Source: Streptomyces harbinensis (lineage in GTDB: Bacteria; Actinomycetota; Actinomycetes; Streptomycetales; Streptomycetaceae). Taken from it: a DNA stretch of 64,000 nt. The stretch's first letter is position 1. Each line of letters begins with the position of its first letter. Shown piece by piece: positions 25,016 through 33,414 of this stretch. The stretch covers positions 1 to 64,000 of the forward strand of contig NZ_FPAB01000011.1 of NCBI RefSeq assembly GCF_900116145.1. Direction: 5' to 3'. Made by a program: the position numbers and the translations under genes. The notes under the pieces are model-generated. The model saw nothing but the letters and a program-made list of their open reading frames with translations. It searched no databases and was not told where the DNA came from.

Positions 25016-26086
25016 ATGTTCGAGGCGGTCGAGGAACTGATCGGCGAACACGCCGACCTCGAACGGCGGCTCGCCGACCCCGCGGTCCACGCCGACCAGG
25101 CCAGTGCCCGCAAGCTCAGCAAGCGCTACGCCGAGCTGACCCCGATCATCGCCGCCTACCACTCCTGGAAGAGTTACGGCGAGGACATCGAGACCGCCCG
25201 TGAACTGGCCCAGGAAGACCCCGAGTTCGCCACCGAGGTCAAGGAGCTGAGCGCCGCCCGCGAGGCCGTCACCGAACGGCTGCGGCTGCTGCTGGTGCCC
25301 CGCGACCCCAGCGACGACAAGGACGTCATCCTGGAGATCAAGGCCGGCGAGGGCGGCGACGAGTCCGCCCTGTTCGCCGGCGACCTGCTGCGGATGTACC
25401 TGCGCTACGCCGAGCGCGTCGGCTGGAAGACCGAGCTGATCGACGCCAACGAGTCCGACCTCGGCGGCTACAAGGACGTCTCGGTGGCCGTCAAGACCCG
25501 CGGCACCGCCGAGCCCGGCGCCGGCGTGTGGGCCCGCCTGAAGTACGAGGGCGGCGTGCACCGCGTCCAGCGGGTGCCCGCCACCGAGTCCCAGGGCCGC
25601 ATCCACACCTCCGCCGCCGGCGTGCTCGTGCTGCCCGAGGCCGAGGACGTCGACGTGGAGATCAACCCGAACGACCTGCGCATCGACGTGTACCGCTCCT
25701 CCGGGCCCGGCGGCCAGTCCGTCAACACCACCGACTCCGCGGTGCGCATCACCCACCTGCCCACCGGCATCGTCGTCTCCTGCCAGAACGAGAAGAGCCA
25801 GCTCCAGAACAAGGACCAGGCGCTGCGCATCCTGCGCGCCCGGCTGCTGGCCGCCGCCCAGGAGGAGGCCGACCGCGAGGCCTCCGACGCCCGGCGCAGC
25901 CAGGTGCGTACCGTCGACCGCTCCGAGCGGGTGCGCACCTACAACTTCCCCGAGAACCGCATCTCCGACCACCGCGTGGGCTTCAAGGCGTACAACCTCG
26001 ACCAGGTGCTCGACGGCGAACTCGACGCCGTCATCCAGGCCTGCGTCGATGCGGACTCCGCCGCCAAGCTCGCGGCGGCGCAGTGA
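25016..26086 (+). CDS. prfA: Peptide chain release factor 1
   Basis: Encodes 356 aa. It recognises UAG and UAA and releases the nascent chain. The catalytic GGQ is in RSSGPGGQSVNTTDSAVRIT, and the tripeptide anticodon-like region is near LPTGIV. The usual KAGEGGDESALFAGDLLRMY block is present. The GGQ glutamine is normally methylated by PrmC, whose gene follows 16 bp downstream. Confidence 0.97.
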   Translation: MFEAVEELIGEHADLERRLADPAVHADQASARKLSKRYAELTPIIAAYHSWKSYGEDIETARELAQEDPEFATEVKELSAAREAVTERLRLLLVPRDPSDDKDVILEIKAGEGGDESALFAGDLLRMYLRYAERVGWKTELIDANESDLGGYKDVSVAVKTRGTAEPGAGVWARLKYEGGVHRVQRVPATESQGRIHTSAAGVLVLPEAEDVDVEINPNDLRIDVYRSSGPGGQSVNTTDSAVRITHLPTGIVVSCQNEKSQLQNKDQALRILRARLLAAAQEEADREASDARRSQVRTVDRSERVRTYNFPENRISDHRVGFKAYNLDQVLDGELDAVIQACVDADSAAKLAAAQ

Positions 26087-26089
26087 CCG

Positions 26090-26095
26090 TAGGGT
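26090..26095 (+). promoter_or_regulatory. -10 box before prmC (predicted leaderless start)
   Basis: TAGGGT lies immediately after the prfA stop and 7 nt before the GTG start of prmC. No Shine-Dalgarno is visible, so prmC probably has an extra leaderless transcript besides prfA readthrough. Confidence 0.45.
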
Positions 26096-26102
26096 GGAAG
26101 AC

Positions 26103-26996
26103 GTGACGTCATCATCCGGGTCATCCGCCACCGGGCCGAGCTCCTACCCCCGTTCCCTGCTGCTCGCCGAGGTGGCCCGCGCCACCCAGCGGCTCGCCGA
26201 CGCCGGGGTGCCCTCACCACGCTTCGACGCCGAGGAACTGGCGGCGTACGTGCACGGCACCGAGCGGCCCCGGCTGCACACCGTCGCCGACGCCGAGTTC
26301 GACGCCCGCTACTGGGAGGCGATCGCCCGCCGCGAGGCGCGCGAACCGCTCCAGCACATCACCGGCCGGGCGTTCTTCCGCTACCTGGAGCTCCAGGTGG
26401 GCCCCGGGGTGTTCGTGCCCCGGCCGGAGACGGAGTCGGTGGTCGGCTGGGCGATAGACGCGGTCCGCGCGATGGACGTCGCCGAGCCGCTGATCGTCGA
26501 TCTGTGCACCGGCTCGGGCGCCATCGCGCTCGCGCTGGCCCAGGAGGTGCCGCGCTCGCGCGTGCACGCCGTGGAACTGGACGAGCGCGCCCTGGAGTAC
26601 GCCCGCCGCAACGCCGAGGGCTCCCGGGTGGTCCTGCACCACGGGGACGCCCTCACCGCCCTGCCGCAGCTGGCCGGGCAGGTCGATCTGGTGATCTCCA
26701 ACCCGCCCTACATCCCGCTCACCGAGTGGGAGCACGTGGCCCCCGAGGCCCGCGACCACGACCCGCAGCTGGCGCTGTTCTCCGGCGAGGACGGCCTGGA
26801 CACCATCCGGGGTCTGGAGCGCGCCGCGCACCGGCTGCTGCGGCCCGGCGGCATCGTCGTCGTCGAGCACGCGGACACCCAGGGCGGCCAGGTGCCGTGG
26901 ATCTTCACCGAGGACCGCGGCTGGGCGGACGCCGCCGACCACCCCGATCTCAACAACCGCCCGCGGTTCGCCACCGCCCGCAGGGTCAACCGATGA
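26103..26996 (+). CDS. prmC: Release factor glutamine methyltransferase
   Basis: Encodes 297 aa from GTG 26103. It uses S-adenosylmethionine to methylate the GGQ glutamine of release factors. Features are an N-terminal helical bundle, the SAM loop VDLCTGSGAIALALA, and the catalytic SNPPYIP that binds the glutamine. REPLQHITGRAFFRYLELQV is typical HemK/PrmC. Next to its substrate gene prfA. Confidence 0.95.
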   Translation: MTSSSGSSATGPSSYPRSLLLAEVARATQRLADAGVPSPRFDAEELAAYVHGTERPRLHTVADAEFDARYWEAIARREAREPLQHITGRAFFRYLELQVGPGVFVPRPETESVVGWAIDAVRAMDVAEPLIVDLCTGSGAIALALAQEVPRSRVHAVELDERALEYARRNAEGSRVVLHHGDALTALPQLAGQVDLVISNPPYIPLTEWEHVAPEARDHDPQLALFSGEDGLDTIRGLERAAHRLLRPGGIVVVEHADTQGGQVPWIFTEDRGWADAADHPDLNNRPRFATARRVNR

Positions 26997-27015
26997 CCAA
27001 GGAGGACGTTCACTG

Positions 27016-27663
27016 ATGGCACGGCGATACGACTGCACGGACGTGGTCGACCGCAAGCACGGGCTGCGGGAGGCGGCGTCCGCCGTGCGGCGCGGCGATC
27101 TCGTCGTCCTGCCGACCGACACGGTGTACGGGGTGGGCGCGGACGCCTTCAACGCGAACGCCGTGGGCGCGCTGCTGGAGGCCAAGGGCCGTGGCCGGGG
27201 CATGCCCTCCCCGGTGCTGGTCGGCTCGCCGAACACGCTGCACGGTCTGGTCACCGACTTCTCCGAGCAGGCGTGGGAGCTGGTGGACGCCTTCTGGCCG
27301 GGCGCGCTCACCATCGTCGCCCGCCACCAGCCGTCCCTCACCTGGGACCTGGGCGAGACCCGGGGCACCGTGGCGGTGCGGATGCCGCTGCATCCGGTCG
27401 CTCTCGAACTGCTCAAGGAATTCGGCCCGATGGCCGTCTCCTCCGCCAACCTCACCGGCCACCCGGCGCCCCAGGACTGCGACGCCGCCCAGCAGATGCT
27501 GGGCGACGCGATCGCGGTGTACCTGGACGGCGGCCCCACGCCCGACACCGTGCCCTCGTCGATCGTCGATGTCACCCGGCCGGTTCCCCGGCTGCTGCGC
27601 GCCGGTGCGGTGAGCGAGGAGGAACTGCGCAAGGTCGTGCCCGACCTGGAGATCTCCCATTGA
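27016..27663 (+). CDS. tsaC: L-threonylcarbamoyladenylate synthase (Sua5/YrdC/TsaC)
   Basis: Encodes 215 aa. It makes threonylcarbamoyl-AMP from threonine, bicarbonate and ATP for the t6A37 modification of ANN-decoding tRNAs. YrdC fold features are GDLVVLPTDTVYGVGADAFN, the Lys/Arg-rich AKGRGRGMPSPVLVG, and MAVSSANLTGHP. It lacks the extra C-terminal Sua5 domain, so it is the short TsaC form. RBS AAGGAGG about 10 nt before ATG. The stop overlaps the TTG start of the next gene. Confidence 0.93.
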   Translation: MARRYDCTDVVDRKHGLREAASAVRRGDLVVLPTDTVYGVGADAFNANAVGALLEAKGRGRGMPSPVLVGSPNTLHGLVTDFSEQAWELVDAFWPGALTIVARHQPSLTWDLGETRGTVAVRMPLHPVALELLKEFGPMAVSSANLTGHPAPQDCDAAQQMLGDAIAVYLDGGPTPDTVPSSIVDVTRPVPRLLRAGAVSEEELRKVVPDLEISH

Positions 27664-28325
27664 CCGCGCTTGCGGACAGTGGCATACGGCAGCCGGAGCC
27701 GACCGAGCCGGCCGGCGGCCTCCGCCCGGTCTTCCGGATTCTGCATGTCAGTACGGGGAATGTGTGCCGCTCGCCGATCACCGAACGGCTCACCCGGCAG
27801 GCGCTCGACCAGCGCCTGGGCGGGTTCGGGGATGCCCTGGTGGTGGAGAGCGCCGGCACCTGGGGGCACGAGGGTGCCCCGATGGAGGAGCACGCGGCGC
27901 AGGTCCTGTCCGAGTACGGGGCGGACGCGGCCGGGTTCTTCGGCCGTGAGCTGCTGGACGAGCACGTGATCCGCGCCGACCTGGTGCTGACCGCCACCCG
28001 CGATCACCGGCAGCAGGTGATCGCGATGGGGCACTCGGCCGGGCTGCGGACGTTCACGCTGAAGGAGTTCACCCGCCTGGTGCGGGCCATCGACGTCTCC
28101 ACGCTGCCCGCGGTGGGTTCGCCGGAGACGCTGGTGGAGCGGGCCCGCGCGCTGGCCAGCGCGGCGGCGGCGCTGCGCGGCTGGCTGCTGGCGCCGACGG
28201 CCGAGGCGGACGAGGTGCAGGATCCGTACGGGTCGCCGATCCCGTACTTCCGCAGCATCGGCGAGGAGATCAGGGCCGCGCTCGATCCGGTGGTCACCGC
28301 GCTGACCGGGGTTCCGGGGCCCTGA
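27660..28325 (+). CDS. Low-molecular-weight protein tyrosine phosphatase homologue lacking the nucleophile Cys
   Basis: Encodes 221 aa from a TTG at 27660 overlapping the tsaC stop. The P-loop reads HVSTGNVCRSPI, whereas active LMW-PTPs read VCxGNxCRSP. The nucleophilic cysteine is therefore Ser-31 (codon AGT at 27750-27752), while Arg-37 and a DPYGSPIPYF segment resembling the DP general-acid motif are kept. It may bind phosphotyrosine or phosphorylated metabolites without hydrolysis, or use serine. It sits between t6A synthesis and a WecA/MraY-type gene; LMW-PTPs often accompany glycopolymer genes. Confidence 0.83.
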   Translation: MTALADSGIRQPEPTEPAGGLRPVFRILHVSTGNVCRSPITERLTRQALDQRLGGFGDALVVESAGTWGHEGAPMEEHAAQVLSEYGADAAGFFGRELLDEHVIRADLVLTATRDHRQQVIAMGHSAGLRTFTLKEFTRLVRAIDVSTLPAVGSPETLVERARALASAAAALRGWLLAPTAEADEVQDPYGSPIPYFRSIGEEIRAALDPVVTALTGVPGP

Positions 28326-28452
28326 CGGCGGTGCGGCATCCCGAGGACGCGGGCCGGTCACAAGATCGCTCCGGGAGGCCCTTGGGGGCAGCCCGGGCCG
28401 GCGGGCATGAGAAGGTGTTGCGCCATGGACGGCGAGACTTCTGGGGCAGCCT

Positions 28453-29844
28453 GTGCGTGAATATCTCCTGACGCTCTGTGTCGCGGCGGCGGTCACGTAT
28501 CTGCTGACCGGCCCGGTGCGGAAGTTCGCCATCGCGGCGGGCGCGGCCCCCGCGGTGCGGGCGCGCGACGTGCACCGCGAGCCGACCCCGCGGCTGGGCG
28601 GCATCGCGATGTTCGGGGGGCTGTGCGCGGGTCTGCTGGTGGCCTCCCAGCTGTCCAACACCTCCGAGGTGTTCCGGGTCTCGGACGAGCCCAGGGCGCT
28701 GCTGTCGGCCGCCGCGCTGATCTGGCTGCTGGGTGTCCTGGACGACAAGTGGGGTGTGGACGCCCTGGTGAAGCTGGGCCTCCAGATGATCGCGGCCGGC
28801 GTGATGGTGCTCCAGGGGCTGACGATCCTGTGGCTGCCGGTGCCGGGCGTCGGGGTGGTGGCGCTGACGCCGCTCCAGGGCACGCTGCTGACCGTGGCCA
28901 TCGTGGTGGTGACCATCAACGCGGTGAACTTCGTGGACGGTCTGGACGGTCTCGCGGCCGGCATGGTGTGCATCGCGGCGGCGGCGTTCTTCCTGTACGC
29001 GTACCGGGTCTGGTACGGCTACGCGATCGAGTCGGCCGCCCCGGCCACGCTGTTCGCGGCGGTGCTGATGGGCATGTGTCTGGGCTTCCTGCCGCACAAC
29101 ATGCATCCGGCGCGGATCTTCATGGGCGACTCGGGTTCGATGCTGCTGGGGCTGATCCTGGCGGCCAGTGCGGTCTCCATCACCGGGCAGGTGGACCCGG
29201 ACGCGATGAAGCTGTTCACCGGCTCGGTGCGCGGCGCGGTGCACGAGATGGTGCCGGTGTACATCCCGCTGCTGCTGCCGCTGACGATCATCGCGGTGCC
29301 GTTCGCGGATCTGGTGCTGGCGATCGTGCGCCGTACCTGGAACGGGCATTCGCCGTTCGCGGCGGACCGGGGTCATCTGCACCACCGGCTGCTGGAGATC
29401 GGGCACTCGCACCGCCGGGCCGTGCTGATCATGTACTTCTGGTCCGGGCTGATCGCCTTCGGCGTGGTCGGCTTCTCGGTGCAGGGCGTCGGGGCGTGGA
29501 TCGTGCCGGGCGTGGTGGGGCTGAGCGCGATCGGTCTGGTGGTTCTGCTGCTGCCGCGCTTCCCGGTGCGTACGGCCGGCGGTGGCGGGGGCGGTGCCGC
29601 CTCCGTGCCGGCCGCGGAGCCGGCTCCCGAGCCCGGCCCGGCGCAGGCTCCGGCGGCACAGGACACGGGCGGGGAGGCGCAGCCTCCGGCGCCCGCGGAG
29701 CCGGGTGCCGTGCCGGAGGCCGGCGGGGAGCGGGACGCCCCGGCGGTGGCCACCGCGACCCGGGTGCGCGGGCTGAACGGGGCCACGGCGGTGGGGGAGC
29801 GGCAGCGGTTCGCGCTGCGCCGCAGGATCGACAACCGCAGGTGA
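28453..29844 (+). CDS. WecA/MraY-family polyprenyl-phosphate sugar-1-phosphate transferase
   Basis: Encodes 463 aa with about 11 membrane helices from a GTG start. It would transfer GlcNAc-1-P (or similar) from a UDP-sugar to undecaprenyl phosphate, the first step for cell-wall glycopolymers. Catalytic loops are RDVHREPTPRLGGIAMF, INAVNFVDGLDGLAAG, RIFMGDSGSMLLGL and DRGHLHHRLLEIGHSHRRAV. About 90 Ala/Pro-rich residues after the last helix are not part of the family domain. The upstream LCP gene fits a shared wall-polymer theme. It precedes the atp operon. Confidence 0.9.
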   Translation: MREYLLTLCVAAAVTYLLTGPVRKFAIAAGAAPAVRARDVHREPTPRLGGIAMFGGLCAGLLVASQLSNTSEVFRVSDEPRALLSAAALIWLLGVLDDKWGVDALVKLGLQMIAAGVMVLQGLTILWLPVPGVGVVALTPLQGTLLTVAIVVVTINAVNFVDGLDGLAAGMVCIAAAAFFLYAYRVWYGYAIESAAPATLFAAVLMGMCLGFLPHNMHPARIFMGDSGSMLLGLILAASAVSITGQVDPDAMKLFTGSVRGAVHEMVPVYIPLLLPLTIIAVPFADLVLAIVRRTWNGHSPFAADRGHLHHRLLEIGHSHRRAVLIMYFWSGLIAFGVVGFSVQGVGAWIVPGVVGLSAIGLVVLLLPRFPVRTAGGGGGGAASVPAAEPAPEPGPAQAPAAQDTGGEAQPPAPAEPGAVPEAGGERDAPAVATATRVRGLNGATAVGERQRFALRRRIDNRR

Positions 29845-29850
29845 GGAGGG

Positions 29851-29876
29851 CGTCCGCCGCTGTCAAGCGGCGGACG
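29851..29876 (+). terminator. Terminator before the atp operon
   Basis: CGTCCGCCGCT (29851-29861), loop GTCA, AGCGGCGGACG (29866-29876). Perfect 11-bp stem, 6 nt after the transferase stop, insulating the atp promoter region. Confidence 0.85.
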
Positions 29877-29920
29877 GCATGTTGCCTCTTCCGTGTGAGT
29901 TCTTACACGCGAACTGAGTA

Positions 29921-29955
29921 AAGACCTCATCAAAAAGTTTGTGATAGCGTTCACG
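29921..29955 (+). promoter_or_regulatory. atp operon promoter region with CRP-like site
   Basis: An AT-rich patch unusual for this chromosome carries TGA-TAGCGT (29942-29950), an extended -10. A weak -35 lies around AAGACC (29921-29926), about 18 nt away. TGTGA-N6-TCACG (29940-29955) overlaps the -10 and resembles the CRP half-site pair TGTGA-N6-TCACA. atpI starts 100 bp downstream. Confidence 0.5.
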
Positions 29956-30050
29956 AGAACCGGCCCGGTGCACCAGCTGCCCGGGACCGGGACGCACGCT
30001 CACTCGTCAATGACGACAGTCGTCCGAAGCCCCGCGGGAGATCAGTTCCC

Positions 30051-30476
30051 ATGCAGTCCAACGACGCCCGGATACTCCGAGGCGCCGCGGTCCCCACTGC
30101 CGTGGCCGGAGTCGTGGCCACCGCGGCGGGAGCCTTTCTCGCCGGGACGGAGGGCGCGCTCAGCGTCGCCCTGGGAGTCTTCATCGCCGCCGCGTTCTTC
30201 GCGCTCGGCCTGATAGCTCTCGGTTATGTCAACCATCGCTGGCCCGAGTTGTTCTTCGGCGCCGCCATGGTGATATACACCACGCAGATGGGCGTGCTGT
30301 TCGTCGTGTTGATACTGCTGCGCGACGCGTCCTTCCTGCACGGGCGTTCGTTCGCCATAGGGGTGATGGTCGGAACGGCCGTCTGGCTGGCCGGTCAGGT
30401 GCGGGCCCATCTGCGCCTGAAGATCCCTTACGTGGTACCCGAATCCTCCACGGCGTCCTCCGGCGGTCCGATGTGA
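30051..30476 (+). CDS. atpI: ATP synthase protein I-like membrane protein
   Basis: Encodes 141 aa with four predicted membrane helices. Its place directly ahead of atpB and its size match AtpI, thought to help assemble the c-ring. GVMVGTAVWLAGQVRAHLR and the tail KIPYVVPE are what I recall from Streptomyces homologues. A GGGAG RBS precedes the ATG. First gene of the ATP synthase operon. Confidence 0.82.
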   Translation: MQSNDARILRGAAVPTAVAGVVATAAGAFLAGTEGALSVALGVFIAAAFFALGLIALGYVNHRWPELFFGAAMVIYTTQMGVLFVVLILLRDASFLHGRSFAIGVMVGTAVWLAGQVRAHLRLKIPYVVPESSTASSGGPM

Positions 30477-30753
30477 TCTCGGTCGCTGTGCGGCGGTCCC
30501 GCCGAACAGGGGGCGGCCTACGGACGGTCACCGCGGACTGCTATCGTCCCTCGCCGAGAGCTGAGTGGATCGCGGTGTGCCGGCTGTGCGGGACAGCCGG
30601 GCGCTTCGCCCTGACTCCCGCCGGGCCGCGCGGACTCCGCACGGACCGGCCTCTCTCCCGCCCCACCCAGTCCAGTGCCGTCCTGTGGCCTGCGGCCACG
30701 CCGACACACCGAGGTTGCCGTATCCATGCGTCACGCCGAAGGAGCTCACGGTG

Positions 30754-31560
30754 ATGAATGACCAGGTGCTCGCCTTCGAGACCGACTGTCACCTTTTCCA
30801 GGAATGCGGCTTCCCCGCTCCGTCCGTGTGGTCGTTCATCTTCGATCCGATCTTCAGTGTCGGGCCGATCGAGTTCAACAAGGCCATGCTGCTGGCCCTC
30901 CTCGGAACGGTGGCGATCCTCAGCTTCTTCTGGGCCGCCTTCGCCAGGCCGAAGGTCGTCCCGGGCAAGCTCCAGATGGTGGCGGAGGCCGGGTACGACT
31001 TCGTCCGCAAGGGCGTCGCCCGCGAGATCATGGGCAAGAAGGGCGAGCCGTACGTCCCCTTGCTGGTCTCGCTGTTCTTCTTCGTCTGGGTCATGAACCT
31101 GTGGGCCGTCGTCCCGCTGGCGCAGTTCCCGGTGACCTCGGCCATCGCCTTCCCGGCCGGTCTCGCCGTCGTGGTGTGGGTCACCTACATGACGGTCACC
31201 TTCAAGACCAACGGCTTCGTCGGTGGCCTGCGCAATCTGTGTGTGCCCAGTGGGCTGCCGAAGGGGATCTACGTGATCCTCACACCCATCGAGTTCATCT
31301 CCAACGTCTTCCTGCGGCCCTTCACGATGGCGGTCCGGCTCTTCGCCAACATGTTCGCCGGCCATCTGCTGCTGCTGCTGTTCATCATCGGCACCTGGTA
31401 CACGCTGGGCACCGTGGTCGGCACGTTCTACTCGATCACGTCGTTCGCCCTGGCACTGGTGCTCACGGTCTTCGAGATGTTCATCCAGGCCCTCCAGGCC
31501 TACGTGTTCGTCGTGCTGACCGCCACCTACCTCTCCCAGGCGCTCGAAGAAGCGCACTGA
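30754..31560 (+). CDS. atpB: F1Fo ATP synthase subunit a
   Basis: Encodes 268 aa from ATG 30754. An adjoining GTG at 30751 is also possible; AAGGAG lies at 30739-30744. It forms the proton half-channels against the c-ring. The essential Arg is in NVFLRPFTMAVRLFANMFAG, and the last helices contain ALQAYVFVVLTATYLSQAL. The 277 bp after atpI are GC-rich with TATCGT at 30542-30547 as a possible internal -10. A longer in-frame start at 30565 was rejected: no RBS and no family similarity. Confidence 0.96.
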   Translation: MNDQVLAFETDCHLFQECGFPAPSVWSFIFDPIFSVGPIEFNKAMLLALLGTVAILSFFWAAFARPKVVPGKLQMVAEAGYDFVRKGVAREIMGKKGEPYVPLLVSLFFFVWVMNLWAVVPLAQFPVTSAIAFPAGLAVVVWVTYMTVTFKTNGFVGGLRNLCVPSGLPKGIYVILTPIEFISNVFLRPFTMAVRLFANMFAGHLLLLLFIIGTWYTLGTVVGTFYSITSFALALVLTVFEMFIQALQAYVFVVLTATYLSQALEEAH

Positions 31561-31645
31561 GAGCACGCAGACCCTCACCGACCGACCGCATGACAACCGG
31601 TGGACACACCTCCGCCGGCCCACCACAGAGAAGGAACCAACGGAC

Positions 31646-31882
31646 ATGTCCGCAGCTTTCGACACCCTGGCCGCCGTCAACGGCAACATCAACACCATCG
31701 GTTTCGGTATCGCGGCCATCGGCCCCGGTGTCGGCGTCGGTATCGTTTTCGGTAACGGTGTCCAGGCGATCGCCCGCCAGCCCGAGGCCGCCGGCCTCAT
31801 CCGGCAGAACATGCTGCTGGGCTTCGCCGTCATCGAGGCGCTGGCGCTGATGGGCTTCGTGCTGGCGTTCGCCCTCAGCTGA
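31646..31882 (+). CDS. atpE: F1Fo ATP synthase subunit c
   Basis: Encodes 78 aa forming two helices around a polar loop with the conserved RQPE (AIARQPEAAG). The proton-carrying acid is the Glu in LLGFAVIEALALMG. The glycine-rich first helix (AAIGPGVGVGIVFGNGVQAI) is typical. RBS AGAAGGAA. Confidence 0.98.
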   Translation: MSAAFDTLAAVNGNINTIGFGIAAIGPGVGVGIVFGNGVQAIARQPEAAGLIRQNMLLGFAVIEALALMGFVLAFALS

Positions 31883-31922
31883 GCGACCCATCGAAGCCCT
31901 TACCGACGAGAGGTCCACAATC

Positions 31923-32486
31923 ATGATCAACATGGCTGCCGAGGGGCCCCAGAACCCCTTGCTGCCGGTGTGGCCCGAGGTCTTCATCGGACTGTTCTGC
32001 TTCGGCATCATCTTCTTCGCCTTCTACAAGAAGCTCCTCCCCTCCATCAACAAGGTGCTGGAGGAGCGTCGCGAGGCGATCGAAGGTGGCATGGAGAAGG
32101 CGGAGGCCACCCAGGCCGAGGCCCGTCAGACCCTGGAGAGCTACAAGGAGCAGCTGGCCGAGGCCCGTCACGACGCCGCCCGGCTGCGCCAGGAGGCCAA
32201 GGAGCAGGGCGCCGCGCTCATCGCCGAGATGCGCGAGGAGGGCCAGCGCCAGCGCGAGGAGATCATCTCCGCCGGCCACGCCCAGATCGAAGCGGACCGC
32301 AAGCAGGCCGCCGAACTGCTCCGTCAGGACGTCGGCCGGCTGGCCACCGAACTGGCCGGCCGCCTGGTCGGCGAGGCTCTCGAGGACCACGCCCGTCAGA
32401 GCCGTACCATCGACCGCTTCCTGGCCGAGCTGGAGGAGAAGGCCGCCGCGGCTCCCTCCGGTGACGCCGCCGGGGCGGCACGGTGA
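31923..32486 (+). CDS. atpF: F1Fo ATP synthase subunit b
   Basis: Encodes 187 aa. One N-terminal membrane helix (VFIGLFCFGIIFFAFYKKLL) is followed by a long charged coiled coil that forms the peripheral stalk. It overlaps the atpH start by 4 bp. ATG at 31923 is preferred over ATG 31932 because of spacing to AGAGGT. Confidence 0.96.
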   Translation: MINMAAEGPQNPLLPVWPEVFIGLFCFGIIFFAFYKKLLPSINKVLEERREAIEGGMEKAEATQAEARQTLESYKEQLAEARHDAARLRQEAKEQGAALIAEMREEGQRQREEIISAGHAQIEADRKQAAELLRQDVGRLATELAGRLVGEALEDHARQSRTIDRFLAELEEKAAAAPSGDAAGAAR

Positions 32487-33301
32487 TCGGCGCCAGCCGG
32501 GAGGCCCTGGAGGGCGGCCGGGAGCGGCTGAACGTACTGTGCGACAGTACGGCCACCGATCCCGCCGCCCTGGCCGATGACCTGGCCGCCGTCACCGTGC
32601 TGCTGAACCGCGAGGTCTCGCTGCGCCGGGTCCTCACCGACCCGGCCCAGCCGGGCGAGGGCAAGGCGGACCTGGTGGGCCGGCTGCTCGGCGGACAGGT
32701 CGGCGGCCCGGCCGTCGACCTGGTCTCCGGCCTGGTCCGCTCCCGCTGGTCCTCCTCCCGGGACCTGGTGGACGCGGTGGAGGAGCTGGCGGACACCGCC
32801 GACCTCATCGCGGCCGACCGGGCGGGCACCCTGGAAGCGGTGGAGGACGAGCTGTTCCGGTTCGGCCGGATCCTGTCCGCCACCCCGGACCTGCGGTCCG
32901 CGCTCACCACCAAGGACGACCGGTCCACCACCGCCAAGAAGGAGCTGGTCCGCCGGCTGCTGGGCGGCCGGGCCGACCGGATCACCGAGCGGCTGATCGT
33001 CCGCCTCGTGGAACATCCGCGGGGACGTAGCCTGGATCAGGGGATCGAGGCGCTGTCCGCCCTGGCGGCGGCCCGCCGTGACCGCTCGGTCGCGGTGGTC
33101 ACCTCGGCCGTCCCCCTGAGCGACGCGCAGCGCGACCGGCTCGGCCGGGCCCTGGCGAAGCTCTACGGGCGCCAGGTCCAGCTGAACCTCGACGTCGACC
33201 CGGCCGTCCTCGGCGGGATCTCGGTCCGCATCGGGGACGAGGTCATCCACGGCACCGTCGCCGACCGGCTGGACGAGGTCACCCGCCGGCTGGCCGGCTG
33301 A
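32483..33301 (+). CDS. atpH: F1Fo ATP synthase subunit delta
   Basis: Encodes 272 aa from GTG 32483, overlapping atpF. It connects the peripheral stalk to the alpha3-beta3 head. It is the long actinobacterial form (proteobacterial delta is about 177 aa). The conserved C-terminal block is SAVPLSDAQRDRLGRALAKL followed by LNLDVDPAVLGGISVRIGDE. Confidence 0.95.
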   Translation: MIGASREALEGGRERLNVLCDSTATDPAALADDLAAVTVLLNREVSLRRVLTDPAQPGEGKADLVGRLLGGQVGGPAVDLVSGLVRSRWSSSRDLVDAVEELADTADLIAADRAGTLEAVEDELFRFGRILSATPDLRSALTTKDDRSTTAKKELVRRLLGGRADRITERLIVRLVEHPRGRSLDQGIEALSALAAARRDRSVAVVTSAVPLSDAQRDRLGRALAKLYGRQVQLNLDVDPAVLGGISVRIGDEVIHGTVADRLDEVTRRLAG

Positions 33302-33414
33302 CGCGGCGGGCGCGAGAGCCCGCCGCACCACCAACTCAAGAAGCACGACGAGCGGCCCGAGTTGGGCCGTAGCGCACGAACTTACGGGCCCAACAAGGAG
33401 AGCAGGGAACCCAG

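Noticed and set aside
30565..30753. 63-codon N-terminal extension of atpB
   Set aside because: No RBS, no similarity to subunit a; a good RBS precedes 30751/30754.
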